64,000 nt of DNA. It comes from Bacteroidaceae bacterium (lineage in GTDB: Bacteria > Bacteroidota > Bacteroidia > Bacteroidales > Bacteroidaceae). Each line of letters begins with the position of its first letter. The stretch's first letter is position 1. Under the pieces are notes generated by a model. The model was not told the DNA's origin. It searched no databases and saw only the letters and a list, made by a program, of their open reading frames with translations. Positions 34,801 to 43,580 of the stretch are shown here, in pieces. The stretch lies in the NCBI GenBank assembly GCA_900770665.1, contig CAAGKZ010000059.1, positions 26,512 to 90,511 on the forward strand. Reading direction: 5' to 3'. A program made the position numbers and the translations under genes.

Positions 34801-35534
34801 CATCCACCGACTTTTACAACGCCTGGCACAATGCCATAAAGGACAACCATTACTATGGCTGCCGATACGGCCAAAGCCAATAGAGAACCCACGAAGTTTG
34901 CGTTGGGGTATTTCTTGTAGTATACCACAAGTACAATGGCCGGTATACACAGCAGGTTGAGCAGGTGCACGCCTATTGACAGTCCTACAAGATATGCGAT
35001 GAGGACAAGCCAACGGTCACTGTGTGGCGCATCGGCGTTGTCTTCCCACTTGAGGATGAGCCAGAATACCACAGCGGTGAAGAGTGATGAGTAACCATAT
35101 ACCTCACCCTCGACGGCACTGAACCAGTAGGTGTCGCTCCATGTGTATGCCAACGCACCGACAAGGCCTGCACCGAAAATGGTAGTCATTTGGCTATTGG
35201 TAATCTCGCTGCCGTTGCCCACCAGTAGCTTGCGTGTTAGGTGTGTGATGCTCCAAAAGAGGAACAGGATACCCGCGGCGCTTAGCAGTGCCGACATGAT
35301 GTTTACCATGTATGCAACCTTTTCGGGGCCGGCAAACATGGAGAAGAAGTTGGCTGTGAGCATGAAGAAAGGTGCACCGGGCGGGTGACCGATTTCAAGT
35401 TTGTTGCCCGAGAGGATAAACTCGGGGCAATCCCAAAAACTTGCAGTAGGCTCAACTGTCAGGCAGTAAGTCAATGCCGCAACAAGGAATGCGAACCATC
35501 CCAATGCATTGTTCCAGATTTTGAATTGTTTCAT
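31887..35534 (-). CDS. Large DUF2723 membrane protein (TMEM260-like, GT-C fold)
   Basis: 1215 aa from ATG 35534 (MKQFKIWNNALGW); upstream codons in frame are not supported. The N-terminal half has a dozen or more membrane helices. Near residue 35-60 is the conserved LTVEPTASFWDCPEFI ... GHPPGAPFF, with Asp/Glu typical of GT-C glycosyltransferases of the DUF2723/TMEM260 family. The C-terminal half is a soluble periplasmic domain (CGDNDTFPLWYSQEVEG; ELGDRGALYRHELVLFD). Eukaryotic TMEM260 is a protein O-mannosyltransferase; in Bacteroidota a protein O-glycosylation role is plausible but inferred. Confidence 0.85.
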   Translation of the reverse strand: MKQFKIWNNALGWFAFLVAALTYCLTVEPTASFWDCPEFILSGNKLEIGHPPGAPFFMLTANFFSMFAGPEKVAYMVNIMSALLSAAGILFLFWSITHLTRKLLVGNGSEITNSQMTTIFGAGLVGALAYTWSDTYWFSAVEGEVYGYSSLFTAVVFWLILKWEDNADAPHSDRWLVLIAYLVGLSIGVHLLNLLCIPAIVLVVYYKKYPNANFVGSLLALAVSAAIVMVVLYGIVPGVVKVGGWFELLFVNVLGFSFNTGLYIYILLLFGTLIAGIYCTLKNTNQYITAALFTLAIALLGIPFFGHKVTVNILVGIVILAAIYIVCTRSRMLYNGSQTTRKYLISRRGFNTSFLSLLLIMIGYSSYALIVIRSSANTPMDQNSPEDIFTLGSYLNREQYGSRPLFYGECFDAEVERTEDGEAVSEKTSPIYMRVEKKSPTEPDRYEIIDYNKEYKFVQNMLFPRMYSSDHAGEYERWIGRKIKNTVKAEYSDKRIKVPTQGENLRFFINYQVNHMYWRYFLWNFVGRQNDIQNNYGEKEYGNWITGISFLDNSRLGDQSKLPQIIRENKGRNVFFALPLILGIIGLCWQLANGRKGVQQFWVVFMLFFMTGLAIVLYLNQTPLQPRERDYAYAGSFYAFAIWIGMGVAGIAQCINKLFKKQNIAVSTITAAVCLLVPLQMVSQTWDDHDRSGRYACPDFGENYLNTLPEEGYPIIFTCGDNDTFPLWYSQEVEGDRTDARVCNLSYLQTDWYIDQMKRPAYDSPSLPITWDRINYAGNTNMVTYVLPMEDFIMQYRELYPVRFKKAFGNNPFELNKITKHWILEANATNKSDARKIVDDIIDLYEKSLNEGRPKRSQIELPRNLIPCEKLYIPIDSAAVVRSGMVIPQEYAEDMPEYMTIELGDRGALYRHELVLFDMLANANWERPLYMSMTVGESNYPAVLKNFFVHEGLAYRITPFDWSKLGYDTDSDEHPVDIDRFYDNVMNRFKWGGVKENKDYYADETIRRMISTHRNLIAQLVTEMLNSGEEDARIIAVLEKAYSEFPDEIIPYDALRDNSIVFADIYNILYNVQNDCRKEAKVYYLGDDTLALLKQRRDKIANSILKNELEHIIWYNTLDPEETNDVMIYHRVSIMERAWQLLDNGKSSNIARKEVVEALCNTFNNQVSALGKTRDKQESEIKTLVIRAIYQTLDEMNLTDAEVRKIEVSLKRLMK

Positions 35535-35675
35535 TATTTCTTTTTGATTTTTATTATCCCTTTGAGAAAAAGGGCACTCTATGCACCCTAAATTGTGCAA
35601 ATTTACCTAATAAATGGCACTGGGCAAAATAATAACCGACAAATTGAACTTCTGTTAAGATTTATTTATAAAAAA

Positions 35676-35698
35676 CCGCTGCAAGTTTATTACAGCGG
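35676..35698 (-). terminator. Terminator overlapping the priA stop
   Basis: On the minus strand CCGCTG - 11-nt loop - CAGCGG is followed by T6. The stem includes the last codons and the stop of priA. Confidence 0.75.
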
Positions 35699-37936
35699 GT
35701 CAATGTCGTAGTACATGACAATGGAACGGTAGCGCGGTTGCTCGCAGTAGGCCTGCTGGATGTTCCGGAGCACTTCGTTTACCTTGTACTGTGAAAGGCC
35801 GTTTTCAACCTTCAGTACAATTTTTCTTATGTACAGCTGTTTTACCTTTGCCACAGGGGGCAGGTCGGGGCCAAGAATGCGGTTGTCGAATATTTCGCGC
35901 ATGCGGCGCCCGACGAGCTCCGAGAACTCTTCGAGAACCCTCACGTCACGGTGTTTCATGTAGATGTAAATGAGCCGATAAAAAGGAGGATAATGGAATA
36001 GCATGCGCTCCTGAAGCTGCTGGTTATAGAAGGCTGTATAGTCGTTGCTTACAATCTGCGGTATTACGGGAGCATCGGTCATCTTTGTCTGCAGGAACAC
36101 GTTGCCCTGTCCGTTCTTGCGGCCGGCACGTCCTGCTACCTGCGACATAAGCTGGAATGCCCTTTCGGTAGCCCTGAAATCGGGGTAGTTGAGCAGCGTG
36201 TCGGCGTTTACAATTCCCACAACGTCCACATTGTCAAAGTCCAGTCCCTTTGAGACCATCTGCGTACCAATGAGAATGTCGGTCTTTCCATCCTGGAAAT
36301 CGCCGATAATCTTTTCATACGCAGTGCGTGTGCGCGTGGTGTCAAGATCCATGCGCTTTATGCGTGCCTCGGGGAAGAGGTTCTGCAGGTCGTCCTCAAT
36401 TTTCTCAGTGCCGTAGCCCAAGGTCGAGAAGTTGCGTCCTTCGCAGTTGGGGCAGTGCACGGGTGCCGGGATTGTGTAGCCGCAGTAGTGGCACACTAGC
36501 TTGTTGGCGTTCTTGTGCAGGGTGAGGCTCACGTCGCAGTGCTTGCAATGCGGAACCCATCCGCACATGCGGCATTCAATCTGTGGCGAGTAGCCGCGGC
36601 GGTTCTGGAACAGGATAATCTGTTTCTTCTCCTTCAGTGCGCGGCTCATTGCCTCGACAAGGGGGTCGGCAAACGGCCCGACAGTGAGCTTCTTGCGGGT
36701 GTACTCCTGCATGTCAACCACCTCAATGTGCGGCAGCTGCACGGCACGGTGTCTTGTGGTAAGGCTCACAAGAGCATATTTCCCTGTTGTGGCGTTGTAA
36801 TAGCTTTCTATTGATGGTGTTGCCGTGCCAAGCAGTGTCTTTGCTCCGTAGAACGAGGCAAGGACGATAGCTGCATTGCGCGCATTGTAGCGTGGCGCAG
36901 GTTCCTGCTGTTTGTAGCTGTTCTCGTGCTCTTCGTCAACAATTACCAGTCCCAGGTTCTTGAACGGCAGGAATACGGACGAGCGTACGCCAAGAATTAT
37001 ATCATACGGCTCGTCGCCAAGTTGTTTTTTCCAAATCTCGACCCTCTCGGCATCGGTGAACTTTGAGTGGTAGAGTCCTATGCGGTTGCCGAACACACGG
37101 CGCAGCCTCTCGACAATCTGTTTTGTGAGGGCAATTTCGGGCAGCATGTACAATACCTGCTCGCCGCGTCCGATGGCTTCGGTCATCAGGTGAATGTATA
37201 CCTCAGTCTTTCCGGCCGATGTAACGCCGTGCAACAGTGTCACGTTCTTTTGCGTGAAGGATTTCTTGATTTCATCGAACGCTTTCTGCTGTGCAGGGTT
37301 CAGGGTGTTCACCGGTTGGCAGGGCTCATCGTTGCGTCCGAGGCGCCCTATTTCAACCTCGTATGTTTCAAAGACGCCTCTGTCCTGCAGCTGCTTGTAT
37401 ATCGGCGGCTGTACCTGTGCCAGTTCAATAAGGCGGTGCTTGGATATCTCTTTGGGGCTTTCGCCGAAAGGTTCGGCCGCCTGCAGGTATGTCAACAGCA
37501 ACCTTTTCTGGCGCGGCGCGCGACCGAGTGTCTGCATAAGTAGATTAATCCACTTTTCACTACGGTACTCCGCAGCAAGTTGTACCCTTTGTTCGGTCCG
37601 TGGCTTGAACTCGCCTTTGAGTCCTTGTGGAATAGCGGCCTTGTATATGTCGCCCAATGAGCATAGATAGTATTTTGAAATCCACTCCCAAAGCTTTATT
37701 TGCTTGTCAATGACAATAGGTGTTTCGTCAAGAACCTCTTTCAATGGCTTTATGGCATAATCAGTGGGTTCATTGTCGTGTGTGGCGGTCACCAATGCCG
37801 TGTAGCTCTTTTTGGCTCCCAGCGGAACGGTCACACGGCAGCCGGGGAATACCTTCCCCTCGTGCTCGCGCGGAATACTGTATGTAAATGTTCCGGGCAG
37901 TGGCAATGGTAATATGACATCGGCAAATTTGCTCAT
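35690..37936 (-). CDS. priA: Primosomal protein N' (replication-restart helicase)
   Basis: About 748 aa superfamily 2 helicase that reloads the replisome at stalled forks. ATG 37936 (MSKFADVILPLPLP) fits the conserved 3'-DNA-binding start better than 37945. Walker A GVTSAGKTE, Walker B VDEEH, motif III GTATPS, motif VI QVAGRAGR. The zinc domain is CRMCGWVPHCKHC ... CHYCG ... CPNCEG (8 Cys). Length is normal for Bacteroidota PriA. Confidence 0.95.
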   Translation of the reverse strand: MSKFADVILPLPLPGTFTYSIPREHEGKVFPGCRVTVPLGAKKSYTALVTATHDNEPTDYAIKPLKEVLDETPIVIDKQIKLWEWISKYYLCSLGDIYKAAIPQGLKGEFKPRTEQRVQLAAEYRSEKWINLLMQTLGRAPRQKRLLLTYLQAAEPFGESPKEISKHRLIELAQVQPPIYKQLQDRGVFETYEVEIGRLGRNDEPCQPVNTLNPAQQKAFDEIKKSFTQKNVTLLHGVTSAGKTEVYIHLMTEAIGRGEQVLYMLPEIALTKQIVERLRRVFGNRIGLYHSKFTDAERVEIWKKQLGDEPYDIILGVRSSVFLPFKNLGLVIVDEEHENSYKQQEPAPRYNARNAAIVLASFYGAKTLLGTATPSIESYYNATTGKYALVSLTTRHRAVQLPHIEVVDMQEYTRKKLTVGPFADPLVEAMSRALKEKKQIILFQNRRGYSPQIECRMCGWVPHCKHCDVSLTLHKNANKLVCHYCGYTIPAPVHCPNCEGRNFSTLGYGTEKIEDDLQNLFPEARIKRMDLDTTRTRTAYEKIIGDFQDGKTDILIGTQMVSKGLDFDNVDVVGIVNADTLLNYPDFRATERAFQLMSQVAGRAGRKNGQGNVFLQTKMTDAPVIPQIVSNDYTAFYNQQLQERMLFHYPPFYRLIYIYMKHRDVRVLEEFSELVGRRMREIFDNRILGPDLPPVAKVKQLYIRKIVLKVENGLSQYKVNEVLRNIQQAYCEQPRYRSIVMYYDIDPL

Positions 37937-37984
37937 GGCACACATGTAAAGTGGTTAGGGGGTCTATTGGCGGCGCTCTCTTTT

Positions 37985-39172
37985 TCAGGCAATCGGTTCG
38001 CTGTCTACAAAGTTCTTTAAGTCATTGCCGGTAGGGCTCTGGAATGTCTTTAGTCCGAACTGTGGCAGTGTTGCCAGGATATATTCAAAGACTTCGGACT
38101 GCAGATGCTCGTAGTCGACCCAAGCCGTGCCGTTGAAAAAGAAGTACAGCTCCAACGGCAAACCATGTGCTGTGGGTTGCAACTGTCGCACCATTGTAAT
38201 CATTCCTTTGTTTACCTTGGGATGGGTCTTGAGCCACTCCTCGAGCCACTCCCTGAATACGGTGAGGTTTACGGGCTTCCCATTCTCTCCGGTGAACAGT
38301 CCTGCTTCCTTAAGCTTTGCTATCTGTTCTGTGTTGCAGAAGGCAACAGAGTTCATATCAATGTATATGGAGCGTTTTATGCGTCGGCCACCGCTGTCGA
38401 ACATCCCACGCCAGTTCTGGAACGATTCACTCACAAGGGCATAGGGAGGGACTGTGGTTATTGTGTTGTCCCAATTTCGTACCTTTACGGTTGTGAGTGA
38501 GACATCCTGTACCATACCATCGGCACCATATTTTTCCATGGTAATCCAATCACCCGGGCGCAGCATGTCGTTGGCCGAGAGTTGGACGCCTGCAACAAGT
38601 CCCATGATACTGTCTTTGAAAACCAAAATGAGCACAGCTGCCGAAGCGCCGAGGCCGGCCAACAGGTTTGTGGGGTCCTTGTCAATGACGATACTTGTTA
38701 TAAGGATAATGCCTATGCATATTATAAGTATCTTGAGCATTTGGAACACTCCCTGCAATGTGTGGTTTCTTGTCTTCTTTGCCTGGCTTGAGATTTGATA
38801 CAGCGATGTAAGTATGCCGCAGCAGAGTTTTACAAAAACGACAATGATATATATGTAGCAGATTTTTGATGCCACACCATAGAAAGACGATTCTTCATAT
38901 GCAAGCATCGGCAAACATGCCGTCAATATAATTCCCACAATAAGATTGCAGGTATTCTTTAATGTTGTGGCATTGAATACCATGTCATCCCACTTGGCCT
39001 TGGTCTTCTGTGTAAGTCTGTTGCAGATAGGGATTACTATCTTTTGACAAACTATGCAACTGATGTAGAAGAGCAGTACAAGACACAAAATGACGCCAAT
39101 CCAATGCAGGGCGTTCACACTGTCGGTCTCCAATCCCATTCTGTTCAGCAGTGGAGTGTATGTGTCTTTCAT
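37985..39172 (-). CDS. MscS-family mechanosensitive channel
   Basis: 395 aa. Four to five N-terminal membrane helices, then the pore-lining TM3 (LLAGLGASAAVLILVFKDSIMGLVAG, about residues 175-205). The beta domain has GDWITMEKYGADGMVQDVSLTTVKVRNWDN. The C-terminal alpha/beta vestibule is longer than in E. coli MscS, closest to the YbdG/YnaI-type. It probably protects against osmotic down-shock. Confidence 0.88.
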   Translation of the reverse strand: MKDTYTPLLNRMGLETDSVNALHWIGVILCLVLLFYISCIVCQKIVIPICNRLTQKTKAKWDDMVFNATTLKNTCNLIVGIILTACLPMLAYEESSFYGVASKICYIYIIVVFVKLCCGILTSLYQISSQAKKTRNHTLQGVFQMLKILIICIGIILITSIVIDKDPTNLLAGLGASAAVLILVFKDSIMGLVAGVQLSANDMLRPGDWITMEKYGADGMVQDVSLTTVKVRNWDNTITTVPPYALVSESFQNWRGMFDSGGRRIKRSIYIDMNSVAFCNTEQIAKLKEAGLFTGENGKPVNLTVFREWLEEWLKTHPKVNKGMITMVRQLQPTAHGLPLELYFFFNGTAWVDYEHLQSEVFEYILATLPQFGLKTFQSPTGNDLKNFVDSEPIA

Positions 39173-39211
39173 ATAATAATAGAAGTATATGGTTTTGTGT
39201 GGTGTTCTATG

Positions 39212-39841
39212 TTAAAAGATATATGCCAATGAAACTTGCCAGGTGTTTGTCTTGACTTCGGTGATTTCCTTTCTTAAATTCAGGACAGTGCCGGTTATGT
39301 CTGCTGTCTTTCCCAATGCAAGGTTGTAGTTGCCGTGTATCTGCAAGTGGTCGAAGAGTATGACTCCAAGCCCGAAATTGAGGCTTATGTTGCTATCTTT
39401 TATGTTATATTCACTGCTTGCCAGGTCGGCAACATTCTCGAGCGTGATACTCTTTTCGCCTATGTTCCAACCGAATTGTGGACCTACGGCGATGAATGGT
39501 TCTACATAGTTGTTCATTACGGGCAAACTCAGCTCGTAGCGCAGGTACAACGGTACATCAATGCTTTGCGTCAGCATGTTCTGACCTTCAATCTCAATAT
39601 TACTCTGTGAATAAAGGACATTGGCCTCAAAACCTAAACCCACAACCGGGATGATGAATTTTGCGGTAGGGCCGACAAACCATCCTGTACTTCCTTTTAC
39701 ACTGCTTTTGAACTCTTCGATATTAAGCGTGGGTCTTTCAGAAAGATTTACTCCTCCCTTGATGCCAAAATTAAACTGTGCTGCTGCCGGCATTGATGCA
39801 AAAAGGCAAAGAAATGCCAATAATCCAAAAAATCTTTTCAT
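39212..39841 (-). CDS. Outer-membrane beta-barrel protein (PorT-like fold)
   Basis: 209 aa. Signal peptide MKRFFGLLAFLCLFASMPAAAQ, then FNFGIKGGVNLS, the usual start of the Bacteroidota outer-membrane beta-barrel domain (OMP_b-brl). Alternating amphipathic strands end with VSLAYIF (terminal aromatic). It lies directly downstream of gldN, so a T9SS-related role is possible, but the sequence is too generic to call PorT. Confidence 0.75.
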   Translation of the reverse strand: MKRFFGLLAFLCLFASMPAAAQFNFGIKGGVNLSERPTLNIEEFKSSVKGSTGWFVGPTAKFIIPVVGLGFEANVLYSQSNIEIEGQNMLTQSIDVPLYLRYELSLPVMNNYVEPFIAVGPQFGWNIGEKSITLENVADLASSEYNIKDSNISLNFGLGVILFDHLQIHGNYNLALGKTADITGTVLNLRKEITEVKTNTWQVSLAYIF

Positions 39842-39972
39842 GACTGAATATATTAATCATTAATAATAACGGCATTGCTGTCATCTGGTATCAACAATGC
39901 CGTTATAATACCTATTTCTGTTGTAAAAGAACAACAAAACAAGTAAATAAACAATATTTTAAGTAAAAATGT

Positions 39973-41064
39973 TTAGCGGCGCTCGCGGCGTACCGAAATA
40001 TGGCTTGCGTTGCCGCTGCTTGGCTTGCTGCTTTTCGCAGGCTCTTTCTTCTTTGCAACGCTTCTGTTGGCCTTGCTCTTTGTGCTTTGTACCTTAACCT
40101 TCTCTTTCTTGGCAACCTTGTCCTTTTGTGTGTTTATTGTGTCATTGGCTGCCGCAATGGCTGCATTGATGGAATCCTGTCTGATTTCGGCCACTGTCTT
40201 TGTGTTCCACAGGTTGGTACGGAAATCCCTGAGCTGCTGCTCAATCTTCTCCTGCTCCTGTTTCACAGCTGCCGAATCCTTGCAGTACTGTGCAATGGCC
40301 TGGTTACGCATGTTTACAGTCTTGTAAATCTCTCCATCGTAATGTACTTTCTTGAAGTAGTCATCAAGTGTCATTGACATTACATTGTTGAGGCTGCTTG
40401 TCATCACAGACTGCTGGGTGAGCAGTGGTGATATTTCGTCATAGTTCAGCCAAAACATGGGGTATTTTGTCACTTCCGAACCGAACTCTCCAGAGCGGTG
40501 CAAAACGGGGCAGATTGCAGTCACGCGTTTGCCATATGTGCCTGTGCGCTGGTCGTAGTAATGACTCTCCTTTATGTAATAACTCAGAACCTCGGCGCTT
40601 GGAATGTCGCTTTTGCCAACTGTCAGTTCACCATCCTTCTCCTCGTAGTAGATACGGTAGTTGTCAAGCAGGTCAATTGGTGACATCTTGTTCTCTTCGG
40701 TAAATTGCTCAACGCCGTCAAGGTTATACTTGTATGCTGTTATCTTGCCTTTGAGTATGTTGTTGAACAAGAAGGTGAACAGGTTGCAGTTGTTGCCTGT
40801 CTGCTCTACAGGATAGTAAAGCGGTGCGTTATTCTCGTTCTCAAGGTCGAGTGAACGGTATACTTCGCGTTTCCAGTCAACTTCTTGCGGTGTCTGTGTC
40901 ACTGGATACTGGCTCTTGGCTCTCTCGGTGAGCTCTACAACCGCTGTCGTTTCGGCTTTCTTGCCTTTGGGGTTGTTGCCTTGTCGTGCAGGTGGTTGCG
41001 AATTGGCTGTCTGTGCAAACAGTGCAACGGCTGCAATGATCAATAATCTGCTTATGTACTGCAT
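39973..41064 (-). CDS. gldN: T9SS ring protein GldN/PorN
   Basis: 363 aa with signal peptide (MQYISRLLIIAAVALFAQTANSQ). The conserved region VDWKREVYRSLDLENENNAP ... LFNNILKGKITAYKY is the GldN hallmark. The C-terminus is a basic, low-complexity tail (KKEKVKVQSTKSKANRSV...). GldN with GldK forms the periplasmic outer-membrane-associated ring of T9SS. Last gene of the porP-gldKLMN operon. Confidence 0.93.
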   Translation of the reverse strand: MQYISRLLIIAAVALFAQTANSQPPARQGNNPKGKKAETTAVVELTERAKSQYPVTQTPQEVDWKREVYRSLDLENENNAPLYYPVEQTGNNCNLFTFLFNNILKGKITAYKYNLDGVEQFTEENKMSPIDLLDNYRIYYEEKDGELTVGKSDIPSAEVLSYYIKESHYYDQRTGTYGKRVTAICPVLHRSGEFGSEVTKYPMFWLNYDEISPLLTQQSVMTSSLNNVMSMTLDDYFKKVHYDGEIYKTVNMRNQAIAQYCKDSAAVKQEQEKIEQQLRDFRTNLWNTKTVAEIRQDSINAAIAAANDTINTQKDKVAKKEKVKVQSTKSKANRSVAKKKEPAKSSKPSSGNASHISVRRERR

Positions 41065-41087
41065 ATTGTAATGTTGTTTGTTTCGGT

Positions 41088-42659
41088 TTAGTCAATGATA
41101 ACCTCAAGTGATGTCGGGAGCAGACGCTCTACATTGTCGGGACCAACGGCCTTTACGTGTGATATGTAGAAACGCTTGCCATGTCTAAGATTGCTGAACA
41201 TGTCTTTCTGCTGCTGTGAGAACTGTGCACCTTGCGACATCAAGGGAATGGCATTACCCATGTTGTCATAGAATACGGTCTCGAATGAGAGGACCTTGAA
41301 CCCGATATTCAACAATCCGTCATCTATGGCTGCGACAATTCCATTTGTGCCCATGAGAGCCTGCTTGCTGAACTTTGTTCCACCACGATAGCGCTGTGTG
41401 TTGCCATCCTTGTCCTTGTACTCAATGAATGGAGTGGGGTCGGGGAGTTTGCGCACGCGGAAAGCATATTCGCCCATGCTTTGGTCTTTGCCTTCGTCAT
41501 TGCGGGCAGTAACACCAATCATCAGCTCCTCGCCAATCTTTGTGGGTACAACAATGTAACCGTTCTTGCCATCGCTCTTAATGCTGCCCTGGCCTTTTGT
41601 GATTCTTGCCGAAATCTTGTTGGCCGGCACTCCCGGAACCGAGATGCTGACAGGGTTGCTGTATCCGGCATAGAGCACGTTCATAAGTGATGCACTCACA
41701 GTGGCGGTTGGGTCTACAACGGTATAGTTCTGTGTGAAATCGTATCGTGTCTCAGCTCCAGCACCGTCGTTGACAAGCATATAACCGTTGAGCGTGTAGT
41801 TTCCGGTCTTGTCGCAACGTACTGTGTAATCGCCGTTGTCGGTATCAAGCTGCCGGTCGTCGATGAAAATCTTCGGTCGTTGAGTGGAGTCTACGGCTGC
41901 AAGGATAATCTGCGCCGAGAAATTGCTGCCACGTACAATATTCTTTGATGCAGGTATTACCAATGCCTTTATCTCGTTCACGCGTACATCGCCCAGGTCG
42001 ACATTCTTGGCAAGTGCGTGCAGAACCTCTCCCTCTACATATCTTACATCGTTCTGTATCTTTGTGAGCAGTGTTATTGCTGCAATGGCCGGCATTGTCT
42101 CAAAATGATACTCCTGCCAATTCTTGTTTAGCGTATTGTCATTCTCGGGGATGTCGGTACTGAGGCAGTTTGCTATCATCTCTTTCTGTGACTGAATGTC
42201 TACAAGGCCTGCCATAAATCTGCGATACTCGATAATGGCATTGTGGAGTTTCTCGCCGTTTCCGCTTGTAAGCATTACGAATGTTGCTGCCTCAAGATCC
42301 TCGCGGTGCTGCAGGTTATGATAATCGGCATCCTTGCCGTCGGCCTCTTTAGCAATCATCTCCTTGAGCTGGTCGGCAAGGAGATAAAGCCTCTCCGATT
42401 TTGCCTTGACGCTGTCGGCACGTTCAAACCATTCGCGCACCTTCTCAGGGTTCTTCTCCATCATCTCACCAAGCGAACTGTAGAGCATATTGTTTTGTAC
42501 GCCGGCATTTTCTGTACTTCGTGTGAGGCTCTCATCAACCAATGTAAAGCCATTGAGCACGTCCGAAGATACGTTCATTGCAAGCATCGCCATCAGAAGA
42601 ACGTACATCAGGTTTATCATCTTCTGACGTGGTGAAACTTTCTGTTTTTTTACTTTCAT
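41088..42659 (-). CDS. gldM: T9SS motor component GldM/PorM
   Basis: 523 aa. Cytoplasmic start MKVKKQKVSPRQKM, one membrane helix (MYVLLMAMLAMNVSSDVLNGF, residues 18-38) containing the Leu/Met-rich face that packs with GldL. Then four periplasmic domains (D1-D4), with Ig-like D2-D4. It converts the proton motive force through GldL and reaches the GldKN ring. Spacing of 23 bp to gldN. Confidence 0.94.
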   Translation of the reverse strand: MKVKKQKVSPRQKMINLMYVLLMAMLAMNVSSDVLNGFTLVDESLTRSTENAGVQNNMLYSSLGEMMEKNPEKVREWFERADSVKAKSERLYLLADQLKEMIAKEADGKDADYHNLQHREDLEAATFVMLTSGNGEKLHNAIIEYRRFMAGLVDIQSQKEMIANCLSTDIPENDNTLNKNWQEYHFETMPAIAAITLLTKIQNDVRYVEGEVLHALAKNVDLGDVRVNEIKALVIPASKNIVRGSNFSAQIILAAVDSTQRPKIFIDDRQLDTDNGDYTVRCDKTGNYTLNGYMLVNDGAGAETRYDFTQNYTVVDPTATVSASLMNVLYAGYSNPVSISVPGVPANKISARITKGQGSIKSDGKNGYIVVPTKIGEELMIGVTARNDEGKDQSMGEYAFRVRKLPDPTPFIEYKDKDGNTQRYRGGTKFSKQALMGTNGIVAAIDDGLLNIGFKVLSFETVFYDNMGNAIPLMSQGAQFSQQQKDMFSNLRHGKRFYISHVKAVGPDNVERLLPTSLEVIID

Positions 42660-42755
42660 TGTATGAGAATTTATGCTGTCTGAAATCTATCCGGTGGTTA
42701 CACCGCTCGGGAAGTGCTTCACCAGCAATGTGTTTTTAATAATCCTTCCAATCCT

Positions 42756-43550
42756 TTAAACCTGTGGACGGTCCATTCTTGATGTCATAGCCTCAATCAT
42801 GCGGGCATACAGGTTGTTGAGTTCCTCAATCTGCTGCGCCATTCTCTTTGTCTGGTCGTTGACCTGGTCAATGGCATTGAGCTGGCCGCCGGCGCTGCGC
42901 AAATGTACTTCGTAAAGCGCGTTCACGCCTGTGAGGTTGCGGCTCAGAGTATCCATCTCCTGCATGCTGCGACCCAAAGCCTCTGTCTGTTGCGAGATAC
43001 GCTGTATTGCCTCGGTGAGTTCACGCACCTTCTCTACATACTCCTCTGTAGCCTTGTCCATTTCGCCAATATTCGTTGGTGAAACAACCGGAATATTGTT
43101 TACCGGTGTTACAGTCGCTGTCGTATTTGTGTTTACACCGGTTGCCGGTGCTCCACCGCCACCTCCTATGACAATCGGCCCTGTTGCCGGTGTAACGCCT
43201 TCCTGCAATACCGTGTTCTCCTGTGCCGCAGGTGTGCCGCCGGCCATGATGGGGCCATTTATGATGATTGGCTGTCCTGTTGCACCGCTCATGGCGTTTG
43301 CGCTCCTCTGTTCCTCCTCATCCTCAACCTCGTACGGGCGTTCGAATGCCGAGAAAAGGAAAACGATGACCTCGGTTCCCATACCCACGAACAGCATGAT
43401 GTTGGCACCTGGCAAGTGGGTGAGCTTGAACAATGTACCAAGAATGACAATGGCAGCACCCCAACTATAGAAATAGTTCATGATGGTTTTGCCTTTTGCC
43501 GAATCCATGAATGCCTGTATGCGTCCTATAATGCCTTTTGACTTTTTCAT
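42756..43550 (-). CDS. gldL: T9SS motor component GldL/PorL
   Basis: 264 aa. Two membrane helices (residues 23-43 and 50-67: YFYSWGAAIVILGTLFKLTH, GANIMLFVGMGTEVIVFLFS). Helix 2 has the conserved Glu of GTEV, proposed proton-channel residue. A proline/threonine-rich linker (GVNTNTTATVTPVNN) and a long C-terminal coiled coil (ELTEAIQRISQQTEALGRSM) follow. Forms the pentameric stator with the GldM dimer. Confidence 0.94.
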   Translation of the reverse strand: MKKSKGIIGRIQAFMDSAKGKTIMNYFYSWGAAIVILGTLFKLTHLPGANIMLFVGMGTEVIVFLFSAFERPYEVEDEEEQRSANAMSGATGQPIIINGPIMAGGTPAAQENTVLQEGVTPATGPIVIGGGGGAPATGVNTNTTATVTPVNNIPVVSPTNIGEMDKATEEYVEKVRELTEAIQRISQQTEALGRSMQEMDTLSRNLTGVNALYEVHLRSAGGQLNAIDQVNDQTKRMAQQIEELNNLYARMIEAMTSRMDRPQV

Positions 43551-43580
43551 ATTCTTGATTTTTCTACGTTATTTTCTTTG